Shown piece after piece: positions 1 to 10,466 of a stretch of 64,000 nt of DNA. The translations under genes and the position numbers were made by a program. The DNA comes from Siphlonurus alternatus (Eukaryota > Arthropoda > Insecta > Ephemeroptera > Siphlonuridae), in contig OX463785.1 in assembly GCA_949825025.1 (NCBI GenBank), positions 19,779,971-19,843,970 of the forward strand, given 5' to 3'. The notes beneath the pieces were generated by a model that saw only the letters and a list, made by a program, of their open reading frames with translations, was not told the origin of the DNA and ran no database searches. How positions within the stretch are numbered: the first letter of the stretch is position 1; every line of letters starts with the position of its first letter.

Positions 1-597
1 AACATTAATTTGTGAGTTAATGAGGGAAATAAAAGAAGAAATAATGTCAACAATGCAAATAAATTGTAATTCAATAATATTTATGAAAACTTGACTCAAC
101 TTATAAATTAATACCACATAAATAGAAGTAGTTTGTAACCAGTAATCAAAATCCAAAACAAAACATAAAAATTCCGTTAATAAAAAATAGAAACAACGAA
201 TTTCAATACTTTTCTTAATTTTTGTAAACATTGTGGAATTATAATAGTAAATTTCATTTTCTATTTTACCAATTCTTTTAATTAAATATTTAAATTTTGT
301 ATTTGAAGACCATAGAAAATATAAGGCAGAAAATGTTGAAATTGCATTAATAACAAATAATATTTCTTCAATTGTAGCTTGACTTTTTTCTTGTTTCATT
401 TCAGAATTCCAATTAGTATTAAATTTATTTGTGGCTTCTTTGACCAAATATATTAAAGATATAAAAACAAGTGCCTGGCATAGACGATTGTAAACATGTA
501 TGATTTTGTTGTGGTGGTTTGTTGGCCAAGTCGAAGTCAAAACGTTACAAATATACACAGGGTACAAAACAGAAGTCAGGACAGACTCGTCACCCAT
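1..597 (-). CDS. Gustatory receptor first exon C3, partial (runs off left edge)
   Basis: I translated the minus strand from the ATG at 597 and it stays open for about 199 codons to the window edge. The protein starts MGDESVLTSVLYPVYI, has the short TWP motif near residue 24, and then alternating hydrophobic segments typical of insect Gr (7tm_7) receptors; an ELQF motif near residue 180 matches the same place in every other Gr exon of this window. The first 45 residues are almost identical to exon C1 (2226-3101), while the rest is clearly diverged. The C-terminal part and the downstream exons lie outside the window. It should be a membrane chemoreceptor of gustatory neurons; the ligand cannot be told. 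Confidence 0.75.
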   Translation of the reverse strand, partial: MGDESVLTSVLYPVYICNVLTSTWPTNHHNKIIHVYNRLCQALVFISLIYLVKEATNKFNTNWNSEMKQEKSQATIEEILFVINAISTFSALYFLWSSNTKFKYLIKRIGKIENEIYYYNSTMFTKIKKSIEIRCFYFLLTEFLCFVLDFDYWLQTTSIYVVLIYKLSQVFINIIELQFICIVDIISSFISLINSQINV

Positions 598-997
598 GAT
601 GGACTGTACAGAAGCTTTAGAAAGAAGTAAGGAAATGTCATGCTATTTAATCGGTAATCGAATGAAATTTTCAAGCATTATGCGTAATATATTGCTGATA
701 TTACACGTACGTTATTATGCATACAATTTGTCCTTGCAAGAAAATTTTTCTACTTTGTGTAGGTATTGTATTGTAAGAAAAAATTGTGTAAATAGAAGAA
801 TTGTAACGTGTAATATTGAATGGCTTACTCAAGTTATATATTTACAGATACGAGTAATTTTCTGATCAATATATTTGTCACTTTAGAAAAATTATTTTAC
901 AATAGTGTTAAAATGATGTACAATTATGTCATTTTTTTTTAAATATTGATAAAATTGAACAATTTCTTGATAACACGAACTTATATTATTATTATAG

Positions 998-2032
998 CTA
1001 GTCGTTCAATTTTAATAAATAATCAGCCTTCTTTGCGCAATTTTTTTCAATGCGATCTGCCATGCAGCTTCCAACAAAAACTGGAATAGTTAAATCAAAG
1101 TTTTCTATGTATAATGATACTAATGAAAAATTAAATACTATTAAAATATTTACAAAAAGCAAAAAAAGTCGTGTCAATAAAAACACCCCATACATATTCT
1201 GACACATCTCAAAAAATTCACAAATTTTGTCATGAATTTTTCTTAGCTTAAGGGTATAAGGTAACACCACCAATGTTAAAAAAAAATCCCTCACACAAAA
1301 ATTCTGAAAAAAAAAATTAAATGTTCTCCTCTACACCCCCTATCAGTAGCTAAAATATCAGGTATACAAATTCGATCTAGTTTTTGAGTTATGAATTTTT
1401 AAAGTTGACCACTTTAACATGGAGAAATGAAACTTTCATGTTAAATTAGTCAACTTTAAAAATTAATAACTCAAAAACTAGATCGAATTTGTATACCTGA
1501 TATTTTAGCTACTGATAGGGGGTGTAGAGGAGAACATTTTAATTTTTTTTTTTTTTTTTCAGAATTTTTGTGTGAGGGATTTTTTTTAACATTGGTGGCG
1601 TTACCTTACCCTTAATTACATTATTTTTAACACGATTTGTGTGTTAAAAAGTGAAAAGAAAGATCCGATGACATCAATAATGCTTACAAATTGTAGCTCA
1701 AGAAAATTTATAAATATTCTAACAACTATAAAGCTTAATATTCCAAAAACGGGATGAATTTTTAGGTAATAATTGCATTTCAAGAAGAAATAAAACAATT
1801 TTAATTGTTATATAATTAAAACAATGAAATAATATTCTTTTTTTGACGACTTTAAATATTGAAGATTTATTGAAATTTATTTTACAACCAATTGAATTAA
1901 TAACATTAATTAAAGATGCAAACTTTTTATTTTCAAAAAATACAAAATACAAAGCTGGAAAAGTTAGAATAGAAGTCGCAAATTGAAAAAAAAAATCCTT
2001 CCATTATAGCCTTTTGTTCATTATTATTATAA

Positions 2033-2035
<3 letters not shown>
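998..2035 (-). pseudogene. Gustatory receptor first-exon pseudogene C2
   Basis: Three minus-strand blocks match exon C1 in order: roughly 2035-1719 (ALYFVFFENKKFASLI), 1798-1616 (INFLELQFVSIIDVIGSF) and 1294-998 (LRKIHDKICEFFEMCQNMYG). The blocks are in different frames. The third is separated from the second by a palindromic TTAA-flanked element at 1252-1611. The N-terminal third is missing: homology stops at a CT microsatellite near 2036, and an exon 2 copy lies just beyond. There is no good splice donor at the end. This is a dead copy of the C-type receptor exon. Confidence 0.8.
1248..1615. mobile_element. Palindromic MITE with TTAA target site, inside pseudogene C2
   Basis: Two arms of about 170 bp are inverted copies (GGGTATAAGGTAAC at left, its complement at right) around 1430. 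TTAA sits at both ends (1248-1251 and 1612-1615), as for piggyBac-type target sites. It has no coding capacity. A relative is at 12492-12864. Confidence 0.75.

Positions 2036-2072
<37 letters not shown>
2035..2072. repeat. (CT)n microsatellite
   Basis: About 18 uninterrupted CT dinucleotides, lying between the truncated end of pseudogene C2 and exon 2 of C1. On the coding (minus) strand it reads (AG)n. Confidence 0.95.
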
Positions 2073-2073
<1 letters not shown>

Positions 2074-2090
2074 ATTACTTAATTACGTAC

Positions 2091-2153
2091 CTCTTCCTTC
2101 ATATCAGCATTGACGCATTCAGAATATCGTTCCCTCAAAATTCGACTTGTAAT
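2091..2153 (-). CDS. Gustatory receptor exon 2, cluster C
   Basis: This 21-codon phase-0 exon reads ITSRILRERYSECVNADMKE-E, between an acceptor (tccag) at 2154-2158 and a donor (gtacgt) at 2085-2090. It matches the second exons of cluster A (5994-6062) and cluster B (23755-23823), which also end in KEE or REE and lie in the intracellular loop before the last Gr helix. It follows first exon C1 after only a 72-bp intron. Exons 3 and 4 are not found below it in this window, so they must lie further left or be lost. Confidence 0.75.
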
Positions 2154-2225
2154 CTGGACCTATACAGGCATAAATAAAAAAATTAGTTATTAGTTATGAT
2201 AATTTATTACATACATGTAACTTAC

Positions 2226-3101
2226 CTGGGTATGAGGTTGTGTGCAGTTTCGTATTATTGATAATAGACGTGTACAGAAATATGTCAAATATACCAGACT
2301 GAATAAAGTAAAATATAAAATAATGTTTAAATCAGAGTATTCTATGTATACTGATACTAATGAAAAATTAAATATTATCAAAATATTAACAAAAAGCAAA
2401 AAAAATTGTGTCAGTATAAATATTCCATAAATATTTTTACATAATTCAAACAATTCACAAATGTCATTGTGCAGTTTTCTTAGCTTACTTATATTATTTT
2501 TAACATGTATTTGTGTGTTAAAAAGTGAAATAAAAGATCCAATGACATCAATAATGCTTACAAATTGTAACTCAAGAAAATTTATAAATATTCGAATACA
2601 TATAAAGCTTGATATTGAAAAAGTAGATGAATTTTCAGGCCATATTTTCATTTCAAGAAGTACTAAAATAATTTGAATTAAAAAATAAAGAAAACAACGA
2701 AATATAATTCTTCTTTTAATTTTCACAAATATCAAAGATTTTTTACTAAACATAATCATAGTTCCTATTGAATTAATACCTTTAATTAAAGACACAAACT
2801 TTTTATTTTTAAATAATACAAAATACAAAGCTGCAAATGGTGGAATAGAGTTGGAAACTAAAAAACAACCTTCCATCATTGCCTTGTTCATTGATTCTTT
2901 TACCCCAGAATTCCAATTAACATTAAAATTGTTTATAATTATGGTGATAATAAATATTAAAGATATAAAAACAAGTGTCTGGCATAGACGATTGTAAACA
3001 TGTATGATTTTGTTGTGGTGATTTGTTGGCCAAGTCGAAGTCAAAACGTTACAAATATACACAGGGTACAAAACAGAAGTCAGGACAGACTCGTCACCCA
3101 T
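2226..3101 (-). CDS. Gustatory receptor first exon C1
   Basis: The 292-codon exon starts at an ATG (MGDESVLTSVLYPVYICN) and ends at a phase-0 donor (CAG|gtaagt) after NCTQPHTQ. It contains the YPVYI..TSTWP N-terminus, about six hydrophobic segments, ELQFVSIIDVIGSF near residue 170, and the loop LRKLHNDICELFELCKNIYG, all shared with the other receptors here. Known family: insect Gr, inverted-topology ligand-gated ion channels in sensory dendrites. Exon 2 follows at 2091-2153. Its 5' end forms a near-identical tract with C3. No frameshift or stop is seen. Confidence 0.85.
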
Positions 3102-3739
3102 GATGAACTGAATTTTTCGTCAGAGTAAAACATTATTTACATGTCAAAAAAATATTCAAGTATAAAATTTTCTTATATTATTATGTCGTGTGTAATAACA
3201 AAAATTAGTATTGGATAAATTGAATATATTATACCTAATTTAATATAATTTTATATAAGTGCTCTTTTCATCAATAGCATTTTTGTTATATATGTAAAGA
3301 AGAAACTGGTATTATTATTTTATAAATATATTAAACTACAAATGTACCTGCATGCCGTTACAAAAATGTTTGTCATTTTATCATAAATAAATGCATGGGT
3401 AATGGTTTAAAATATAATACATCGAGTATCGAGTATTTTTTTATGTCAAATTTAAAAAATAACCATTAACAAAAATATTGGAATCAGCAAATAAATTCAG
3501 TAAAAATTCTATTATATGCACACTGTCTGTTTGAGTTGTGTGGTGAGTATATCTTCACACAAAACAGACTAATAAATGCATCAAACCCAAAAATATTTAT
3601 TATATAAATATATTAATTAGTTGCATATAGGAACGCGTGAAAATTTAAAATGTTTCAAACGGAAAATTCATAATTTTATAGAGTAGTTGTTACACTTAAA
3701 GAAAGCAAGAAAGTTACTCAGCATGTATAATGTGATTTA
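3102..3739. other. Intergenic stretch, nothing recognised
   Basis: AT-rich sequence upstream of exon C1 and downstream of cluster A. I see no open frame with family resemblance and no clear repeat. It presumably contains the C1 promoter. Confidence 0.5.
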
Positions 3740-4061
3740 ATGGAGTATTGACCTCAATTTTTTTTATTGCAGAAACGGATAGAGCGTGCAAAGTTATGCT
3801 ACCCTGATTTTTTTTTTAGATTTTTTTTGAGACCGGGAAGTATTTTTAAAAAATTATTGAAAGTCCTTTTTGTGACGTCACGAGGCGGCAAGTCCTATAT
3901 TTTTATTAAGGAGCGGCGTCTCGTGACGTCACGAAAAGGACTTTCAATATTTTTTTTAAAAACAGTTCCCGGTCTCAAAAAAATCTGAAAAAAATCAGGG
4001 TAGCATAACTTTGCACCCTCTATCCATTTCTACAATAAAAAAATTGAGGTCGATACTTCAT
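3740..4061. repeat. Palindromic MITE, family 1
   Basis: Inverted arms begin ATGGAGTATTGACCTCAA and end in its near complement; inside, GTGCAAAGTTATGCTACC recurs inverted, and the core carries GTGACGTCACG twice. No coding capacity. Good relatives are at 8411, 10467, 33313, 49107 and 50144. Confidence 0.85.
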
Positions 4062-4511
4062 TACTGTGGTATATACAGACAGATTTAAATTTTGAGGAGG
4101 TATGAAGAGCATTCAATCTAGCAACCCAAAATTCTTTTATAGCACACTTCGTGTGTCTTGTTCGTGGTATGTCTTGAGTTTTACATATTTTGATACTAAA
4201 GCCTATTATGTGAGTTAGGGGCTGCTGCAAAACAAATAATTTCCCCTAAAATCATATCAGTGATCTCATAAATACACAAAAGTTAATTACTAATTTATGC
4301 TTAATTATTTTAGATTCAAATTATTTTTAATTATTAACATCTAATTTTCAATGCTGAGTGAGAACGTATAATTCACGTGCATTCAGAATGAGAAACATAA
4401 GTTCATCTGATTCTTCATTCAAGAATTGATTGTGTATAATTTGTCCCTAATGTTCAAATTTCATATCATAAATTTACATAATTACAACAAATATTACTAC
4501 ACATAAAATGT

Positions 4512-4571
4512 TTAAGATGCTTCTTGAAATTGGATCATAGTAATCATGTACGTCATTACTGCTCCAGAGAT
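4512..4571 (-). CDS. Cluster A shared exon 4 (Gr C-terminus)
   Basis: Twenty codons including the stop: ISGAVMTYMITMIQFQEAS. An acceptor (gtttcag) precedes it at 4572-4578. It holds the Gr C-terminal signature (TYLVILIQF-type; here TYMITMIQFQ) of the seventh helix. It is the only such exon between 4.5 and 22.9 kb, so the five first exons upstream (6789-15980) can only be completed by this one. It matches exon 4 of cluster B residue for residue in spacing. Confidence 0.9.
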   Translation of the reverse strand: MSGAVMTYMITMIQFQEAS

Positions 4572-4682
4572 CTGAAACATAATAATTTAATAAATTAATA
4601 AAAAATGCAACAAAATTTAGCATAAAAAATGGTCATTTATATTTTAAATAAATTGATATGGTAAATACAGTATAGTATTAAC

Positions 4683-4783
4683 AGAATTGTTATTTTAACG
4701 TGATATCAAAAGTTTTTGTATATGAAGTTAATTATTAACTTCATATACAAAAACTTTTGATATCACGTTAAAATAACAATTCT
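4683..4783. repeat. Near-perfect palindrome, 101 bp
   Basis: AGAATTGTTATTTTAACG at the left end is mirrored at the right end with the axis near 4733. It lies in the intron between shared exons 3 and 4 of cluster A. It is probably a very short MITE; it would form a strong hairpin in RNA. Confidence 0.85.
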
Positions 4784-5130
4784 GAATTTGTATACGATAC
4801 CTTTTCATGTGCCATCATAATTCAAAGCAAAGATTGCATGCAATCATGCATGCACTATATTCGTTATACAATATGTACTAAAAAATTATTTTATTATGAA
4901 AAATAAGCCATACTTTAGCTATAGCACCCATTTATATGGTCTTTTTTTGTCTCACGCATTACCAGGAAGGTAGAAAGGTCAATTTGAAACAAAGGTGAAA
5001 AAAAAAAAAAAGTTCATGCTGGGGTCAAATTTTCCTACTACATATTATTAATTTTTAAAGTTTTCATATTTTCATATAACATCCCTGTTTTCTCGCTTTC
5101 AAAATTTCGTGGGTCTTTCCTCTATAATAC

Positions 5131-5220
5131 CTCTGCCAATAAGAGTCGGTCTAAAGTGATGATTCCACACGCAGAGAACCTCATATCCCGATGTTGCAGT
5201 TCAGTCAAGAAGAAGTCCAG
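5131..5220 (-). CDS. Cluster A shared exon 3
   Basis: Thirty codons, phase 0 at both ends: LDFFLTELQHRDMRFSACG followed by IITLDRLLLAE. Acceptor (gttccag) lies at 5221-5227 and donor (gtatta) at 5125-5130. The ELQHR...FSACG..TLD motif is the conserved Gr segment just before the last helix (LLHRKVQFTACGFFSLD type). It is single-copy in cluster A. Confidence 0.9.
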
Positions 5221-5430
5221 CTGGAACAATTATTGTCAGTCGTGAATTGTAAATATTCAGCTCTCCTGCAGGAAGAAACTTTAATTTTCAACTTGTTATT
5301 CCTCTCTCCATGAAATGTGTTTGACAAAAGTATTAGTTTTATTGTAAACGCATTGCAGATTATAAAAAGTAGAGTAATTTTTATCATATTATTTGTTTGT
5401 TGCTTATGACACTTCTTATTTCTTCCTCGC

Positions 5431-5826
5431 TTAAGGTAGAGATAACGCCGAACAGCTGTTCGACGTAATCCCCTTTGATTAACATGTAAACCTTAGCAAA
5501 TTGACAAAAATTCTGAAATTTTTTTGAGAGGCAGATATTAGTGCCTACAAGCCATAGACAAAATTTCAAAACAATTTAATGAGCCGATTTTTTTTAATTA
5601 ATTTTTTTAATTTTCAGCATAGGGTTTTCCCATGGAGAGCCAAACTAAAAAATTAATTTAAAAAATCGGCTCGTTAAATGTTTTTGAAACTTTTTCTATG
5701 GCTTTTATATAGGCACTAATATCTGCCTCTCAAAAAAATTTCAGAATTTTTGTCAATTTGCTAAGGTTTACATGTTAATCAAAGGGGATTACGTCGAACA
5801 GCTGTTTGACGTTATCTCTACCTTAA
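5431..5826. mobile_element. Palindromic MITE with TTAA ends, in cluster A intron
   Basis: Arms of about 150 bp (GGTAGAGATAACG...) are inverted around 5620. TTAA lies at 5431-5434 and 5823-5826. It is inserted in the intron between shared exons 2 and 3, so it does not break a coding exon. Confidence 0.75.
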
Positions 5827-5993
5827 AGTGAGAATGAATTAAAAATAAAATTTCTAACATTTTATGCTCAATAAGAGGAAATTCGTAATCTCTTCTTTTT
5901 TCCTCAAAAATGTCTGCAAAATAAGAAAAATTAAAACGAGGAGTAAAAGAGTAAAGGTGAATGAAAGATGAAAATTATTTAAACTCAGGTTAC

Positions 5994-6062
5994 CTCTTCT
6001 TTTGTGTCCGCGTCGCTGCATTCCGACCTCAACTTCAGTAACAGTTTGCTGGTCCTCTTCAC
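5994..6062 (-). CDS. Cluster A shared exon 2
   Basis: Twenty-three codons, phase 0 on both sides: VKRTSKLLLKLRSECSDADT followed by KEE. The acceptor (gcag) is at 6063-6066 and the donor (gtaacc) at 5988-5993. It aligns with cluster B exon 2 (VKRTGAVLLKLHSEN...) without gaps and with the cluster C exon. In Gr proteins this piece is the last intracellular loop. The nearest first exon is A1, whose donor is at 6788. Confidence 0.9.
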
Positions 6063-6452
6063 CTGCAATGTTAACATGAAATGTTAGTGATAACAACAAA
6101 AACAAACTGAAAAATACAAACTGGTAAGTTAAAAAAATGCAGTAGGTTCATAGTATTAACTAATTTACCATGTGTTATAATTTAATACATAATTACATTA
6201 ATTATATATTTCTCTATATATTATAATCCATTATTATTTTTTTTTTTTCTTAACTGAACGCAGTTATATAGGTACTTAAAATTCTTTGTTCTTTGTGTAC
6301 TTAAAATAACATTGCTTATAATTTTCCAGATCTGATAAAAATATATTAAATTTGTAATTTAATAAATATATATACATTATTTATGTACATATGGTATATA
6401 ACATGCAGTATAAATAACCATAGTAAGTATTAAAATAATATACATTATATAC

Positions 6453-6579
6453 GTACAGTCGTCGCCTTGGAAAATTTTCCATTTACAGTCTTGTTAATCA
6501 CCATGCCCTGTGTTATTCTTACGGGCCATGGTGATTAACAAGGCTGCAAGTGGGAAATTTTCTGAGGCGACAACTGTAC
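6453..6579. repeat. Small palindromic MITE, family 4
   Basis: The ends GTACAGTCGTCGCCTTGG and its near complement enclose an inverted copy of TTAATCACCATG. Relatives are at 43468-43605 and 54731-54864. It sits in the intron after first exon A1. Confidence 0.75.
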
Positions 6580-6788
6580 ATGACGGTATCCAATCTAGCT
6601 CATATTAGTTAATACAACAATGTATTCTGAGTGTAAAATTTAAATATTTAAAAATTTGTAACAAGCAATCATCTGATGCAATCACATATCATAAATTGCA
6701 TAATCTGAACATTATTAATTATGCCATGACTGACAATTACAATATTATGTTAATTAAATTTAAAAATTATACAGTTTTTTCAACTCAC

Positions 6789-7646
6789 CTCATTTTGTGG
6801 CTCAACACAATTAATAACCAATATAGTAATACGAAAAATATTAAATATTGTTACTATATTTAATAAAAAGTTAGAAAAAAATACATATGCAGTAGGATTG
6901 CGTATATGAAAAGACCCAGATAATATAAAATAAAAACTCATAATGAGGATAATCACTTGTCTTAACAAATTTACAATTATAAATTCTCCATAAATTTCTT
7001 GAAATCTTTCAAACAAATCAAATAAGTGAATATGTATTCGTCGTAAGAATTGAACATTATAATCAATTAATAATTTATCATTCGTTACAAAATACATATT
7101 ATTAATAATATCAATTAAACTAATTAATTGAATTTCAAGCGAAAGTATTGTAACATCAGCAAATGTATAACCAATTATACTCATAATTGTATAATCATAA
7201 GTCCAAATTAAGTATGATAAAACATGAATTATAGACGTTATTGATAAATAAATAATACTTTTTCTAAATATAAAAAAAATCAATTCATTGTATTTTGTTG
7301 AATTTTGAAAATTAATTAAATTTCCAATTTTTTCAATATCAGAAATTAAATTTATAAATTTTTGTCTTGATTTAAATACAAATTTAATTAAAATAGTTAA
7401 TGTTATTATATAACCAATCATTATAAATATATCTGATAAATTAACTAATTGATTATCTTTATTTTCAGGTATGTACATCTTAAGAACATATTCTCTAAAG
7501 GAGCAAAGTAATAACAGTGCTACGATAGTACAAGCAATAAATGACGTCACTTTATTTACTCGTGTATGACTCGGCCAGACTCCTGTACATAGATTTAATA
7601 AACTAACAAGATAAAGTACTGAATTCACTTGAAATGTGACCTTCAT
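6789..7646 (-). CDS. Gustatory receptor first exon A1
   Basis: The 286-codon exon runs from ATG at 7646 (MKVTFQVNSVLYLVSLLNL) to a phase-0 donor after VEPQNE. It carries CTGVWP near residue 21, several hydrophobic segments, EIQLISLIDIINN near residue 170 and a LRRIHIHLFDLFERFQEIYG loop. It is the most diverged first exon of cluster A and lies closest to the shared exons. Spliced to exons 2-4 it would give 358 residues, a usual Gr length. Its upstream sequence lacks the box conserved before A2-A5, so its control may differ. Confidence 0.85.
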
Positions 7647-8410
7647 TCTGTGGTATCACTATTCAGACTGACATATTAATATAATTTCGTATATTGAATA
7701 TTTAAAAATCAATAAATAAATTTTAAAATAATTATAATAAATTAAATGTGTTATTTCAATTCATATGAAAATTATTTAAGCTGTCAGGTTTCATAAGGAC
7801 TATATACTATAATGATTCTAATCCATTTTGTCAGTTTCAATCATATAATTTGATATTTGTATACATTTTAATAAACATAAAATTTTCGCAATGAACATCA
7901 TTGCATATTTGCATAGAAGACCCCGATATGAATTTACGGTTTTTCAGATTTTTATAAACCCTAAAACCCCTTAAAATCATAATGAAAAAAGCTATGATGA
8001 CCTATAGCTATATTTAATACGAAATCAAACTGGCAGTGTTAAATGCATGACTTATTTTTTATACAGTATAATATGGTCGTTCATCTCGATTTTGAGTATA
8101 CTACATTGGAAGGTAAGATAGCTTTTAAAATAAAAATACTTTACAACTTTTTATTTGTTTCAGATATCCCCCCCCCCCCCCAAATCAACAAAAGTAAATT
8201 AAATGTAAAATTGAAAATAAACTAAGCTTAAAAATTGACCAAGTATTAAAATATATTTTACAGTACACGATATATTCTTACTTTATTTCATCAAACCACA
8301 ATTAGGCACTTAAATATTCTACTAATACTTATTATTCACAAGCCTATCAAACCTTCCGAATTAATTCCATGATCGTAGAAAATCAATAACACTTTCTTTT
8401 ACTGAATATA
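7647..8410. other. Intergenic stretch between A1 and a MITE
   Basis: AT-rich, with a C-run of about 12 at 8168-8181. I see no coding homology and no copy of Gr exons 2-4. Confidence 0.5.
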
Positions 8411-8728
8411 ATAGAGTATTGACCTCAAAAATTTTTATTGCAGAAAGGGATGGAGCGTGCAAAGTTATGCTACCCTGATTTTTTTCAGATTTTTTTGAGT
8501 CCGGGAAGTATTTTTAAAAAATTATTAAAAGTCCTTTTTGTGACGTCACGCGGCGGCAAGTCCTATCTTTTTCTTAAGGAGCGGCGTCTCGTGACATCAC
8601 AAAAAGAACATTCAATAATTTTTTAAAAATAGTTCCCGGGCTCTAAAAAATCTGAAAAAATCAGGGTAGCATAACTTTGCACGCTGTATCCATTTCTGCA
8701 ATAAAAAAAATTGAGGTCAATACTCCAT
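8411..8728. repeat. Palindromic MITE, family 1
   Basis: It has the family 1 termini (GAGTATTGACCTCAA and ATACTCCAT), the inner GTGCAAAGTTATGCTACCCT arms and the GTGACGTCACG core. Non-coding. Confidence 0.85.
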
Positions 8729-8744
8729 TATTGATGTTATAGAG

Positions 8745-8853
8745 AAAAACATGATGAATAAATTGTAGTAATTCTTTGATAACTTGGCCAAACTCCTAAA
8801 TATATATTCAATACACATGGAGAGAATAGAATTTGTGGAGCTCTTTTCTTCAT
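8745..8853 (-). pseudogene. Relic of a gustatory receptor first exon (N-terminus only)
   Basis: The minus strand from an ATG at 8853 reads MKKRAPQILFSPCVLNIYLG then VWPSYQRITTIYSS, a diverged copy of the MEQRASSILYPVYILNLCTG-VWPNYQRITKIC start of exon A2. It ends at the neighbouring MITE; nothing of the rest remains. Confidence 0.7.
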
Positions 8854-8872
8854 GCTATATTACTGTACAATG

Positions 8873-9043
8873 CAGGGTCGGACTGGGCTCAAAGAGCCTA
8901 CTAAGCCAACAGGAGTACGGGCCCATATCAAGGGCCTACTTGACCCTGCGGTGGCCTATTTTTAACGTTGTAGGGGTCTCCCAACCGAGGGGGCCTACTG
9001 AGCGATCGCTCACCAACTCTTATGGCCAGTCTAAGCCTGACTG
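8873..9043. mobile_element. Short hAT-like MITE with 8-bp target duplication
   Basis: The 171-bp element begins CAGGGTCGGACTGGG and ends in an imperfect complement (CAGTCTAAGCCTGACTG). It is flanked by an exact 8-bp repeat GTACAATG at 8865-8872 and 9044-9051, the duplication length of hAT transposases. It is GC-rich against its surroundings and has no transposase. Confidence 0.8.
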
Positions 9044-9284
9044 GTACAATGCATAGTAAAACTTATATTATACTGTATATAGAGAAGGAGTATTTGGTGG
9101 TATAATGTGCTTCATTTAGTAAGAAAAAAAAATCATAATTATGTTACTTCATCATTAATTTTAAAGTATGTGGTTGTATAAATATAAAAATGACATTTTA
9201 ATATATTAACAAATTATTGTTATAATATATATATTACTACACCATGTAAAAGATTTATTTATTTAAAATACTGTTTACACTCAC

Positions 9285-10151
9285 CTGATTTAGTGGCCCC
9301 ACACAATTTGTAACAAGTGAAGTAATTCTATAAATGTTGAACGATATAACAATATACACCAAACAAGAGGCATACAAAATCGTTTCAGTCGAGTCAATTT
9401 TGAAAATTCCTGACAGAATGAAGTAAAAACTCATGACCAGTGTAGTAACTCCCCGTAGTAAATTAGCAATTAAAAATGGTCCATATAATGATTGAAATCT
9501 CTCAAACAAATGTGTCAATTCATCAAATATTTGGCGTAAAAAATACATGTCACAATTTTTAGTAATTTTTTCATTTGTTGTAATATATAAACAATTTATA
9601 ATGTCAGTAACACTAATTATTTGAAGTTCTAATGAAAAAATCATTATATCACTTATTGCTAATCCTAGAAAACTCATAAATGAATTATAGTAATAGTAAT
9701 ATGTCCAAATTAAATATGTCATTATTATAATTACGCATTCTATGAATATATAAATAAAGTTTCTCCTCAACATACGATTTTTAACTTCATAAAATTTTGT
9801 TGAACAATCAAATTTTATATAAATTCCAATTTTATCAATATCTGAAATTATATTTATAAAATGATTTCTTGATATAAGTATAGAGAAAACTAAAACTATT
9901 ATAGCTAATGTATTACTAAAAACTTGTAACAAATCTGATAAGAGCACATACAAATATCGTTTATTATTTGAATTCCATGAGTCTAAAATATTCTTATAAC
10001 ATACTTTCAGTGAATATATTGATAAAACTGTCACCAACGTGTATAACATATATGAACAAATCTTGGTAATTCTTTGATAATTTGGCCAAACTCCAGTGCA
10101 TAAATTCAGTATATAAACAGGGTAGAGAATTGACGATGCTCTTTGCTCCAT
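9285..10151 (-). CDS. Gustatory receptor first exon A2
   Basis: The 289-codon exon starts MEQRASSILYPVYILNLCTG and ends at a phase-0 donor (CAG|gtgagt) after NCVGPLNQ. An in-frame upstream ATG at 10163 exists, but the MEQR start matches A3-A5 and is preferred. It carries VWPNYQR, six hydrophobic segments, SLELQIISVTDIINCLY, and FDELTHLFERFQSLYGPFLI before the last part. With shared exons 2-4 the receptor is 361 residues. A conserved block directly precedes the ATG. Confidence 0.88.
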
Positions 10152-10173
10152 GATATATAACATTACACTAAAG
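10152..10173 (-). promoter_or_regulatory. Conserved box upstream of A2 start
   Basis: On the minus strand TTTAGTGTAATGTTATA lies immediately before the ATG. The same block is before A3, A4 and A5. It could be 5' UTR or a core promoter piece. Confidence 0.4.
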
Positions 10174-10466
10174 ATATATAATTTTGTAATAAAGGAGTAC
10201 TTGGTAGTAATGTATAATTTATTATGGATTTCTCAATGCTATTATTATTATTATTTTAATGTATGCTTATATAGAGAAGTATCACTTAACTGGATTGAAT
10301 TATTTGTATAACGCTATGTTGTCTAACAACATAATAAATTTTAATAATAATATCATAATATCTAAATAAAATAAAAAAATTGTATATATATAATACACAT
10401 ACAGTATGAGTTCCACAAATAAATAAATGTAATAAACTACTTAAGCTTTCTTTTAACAAGTATATA

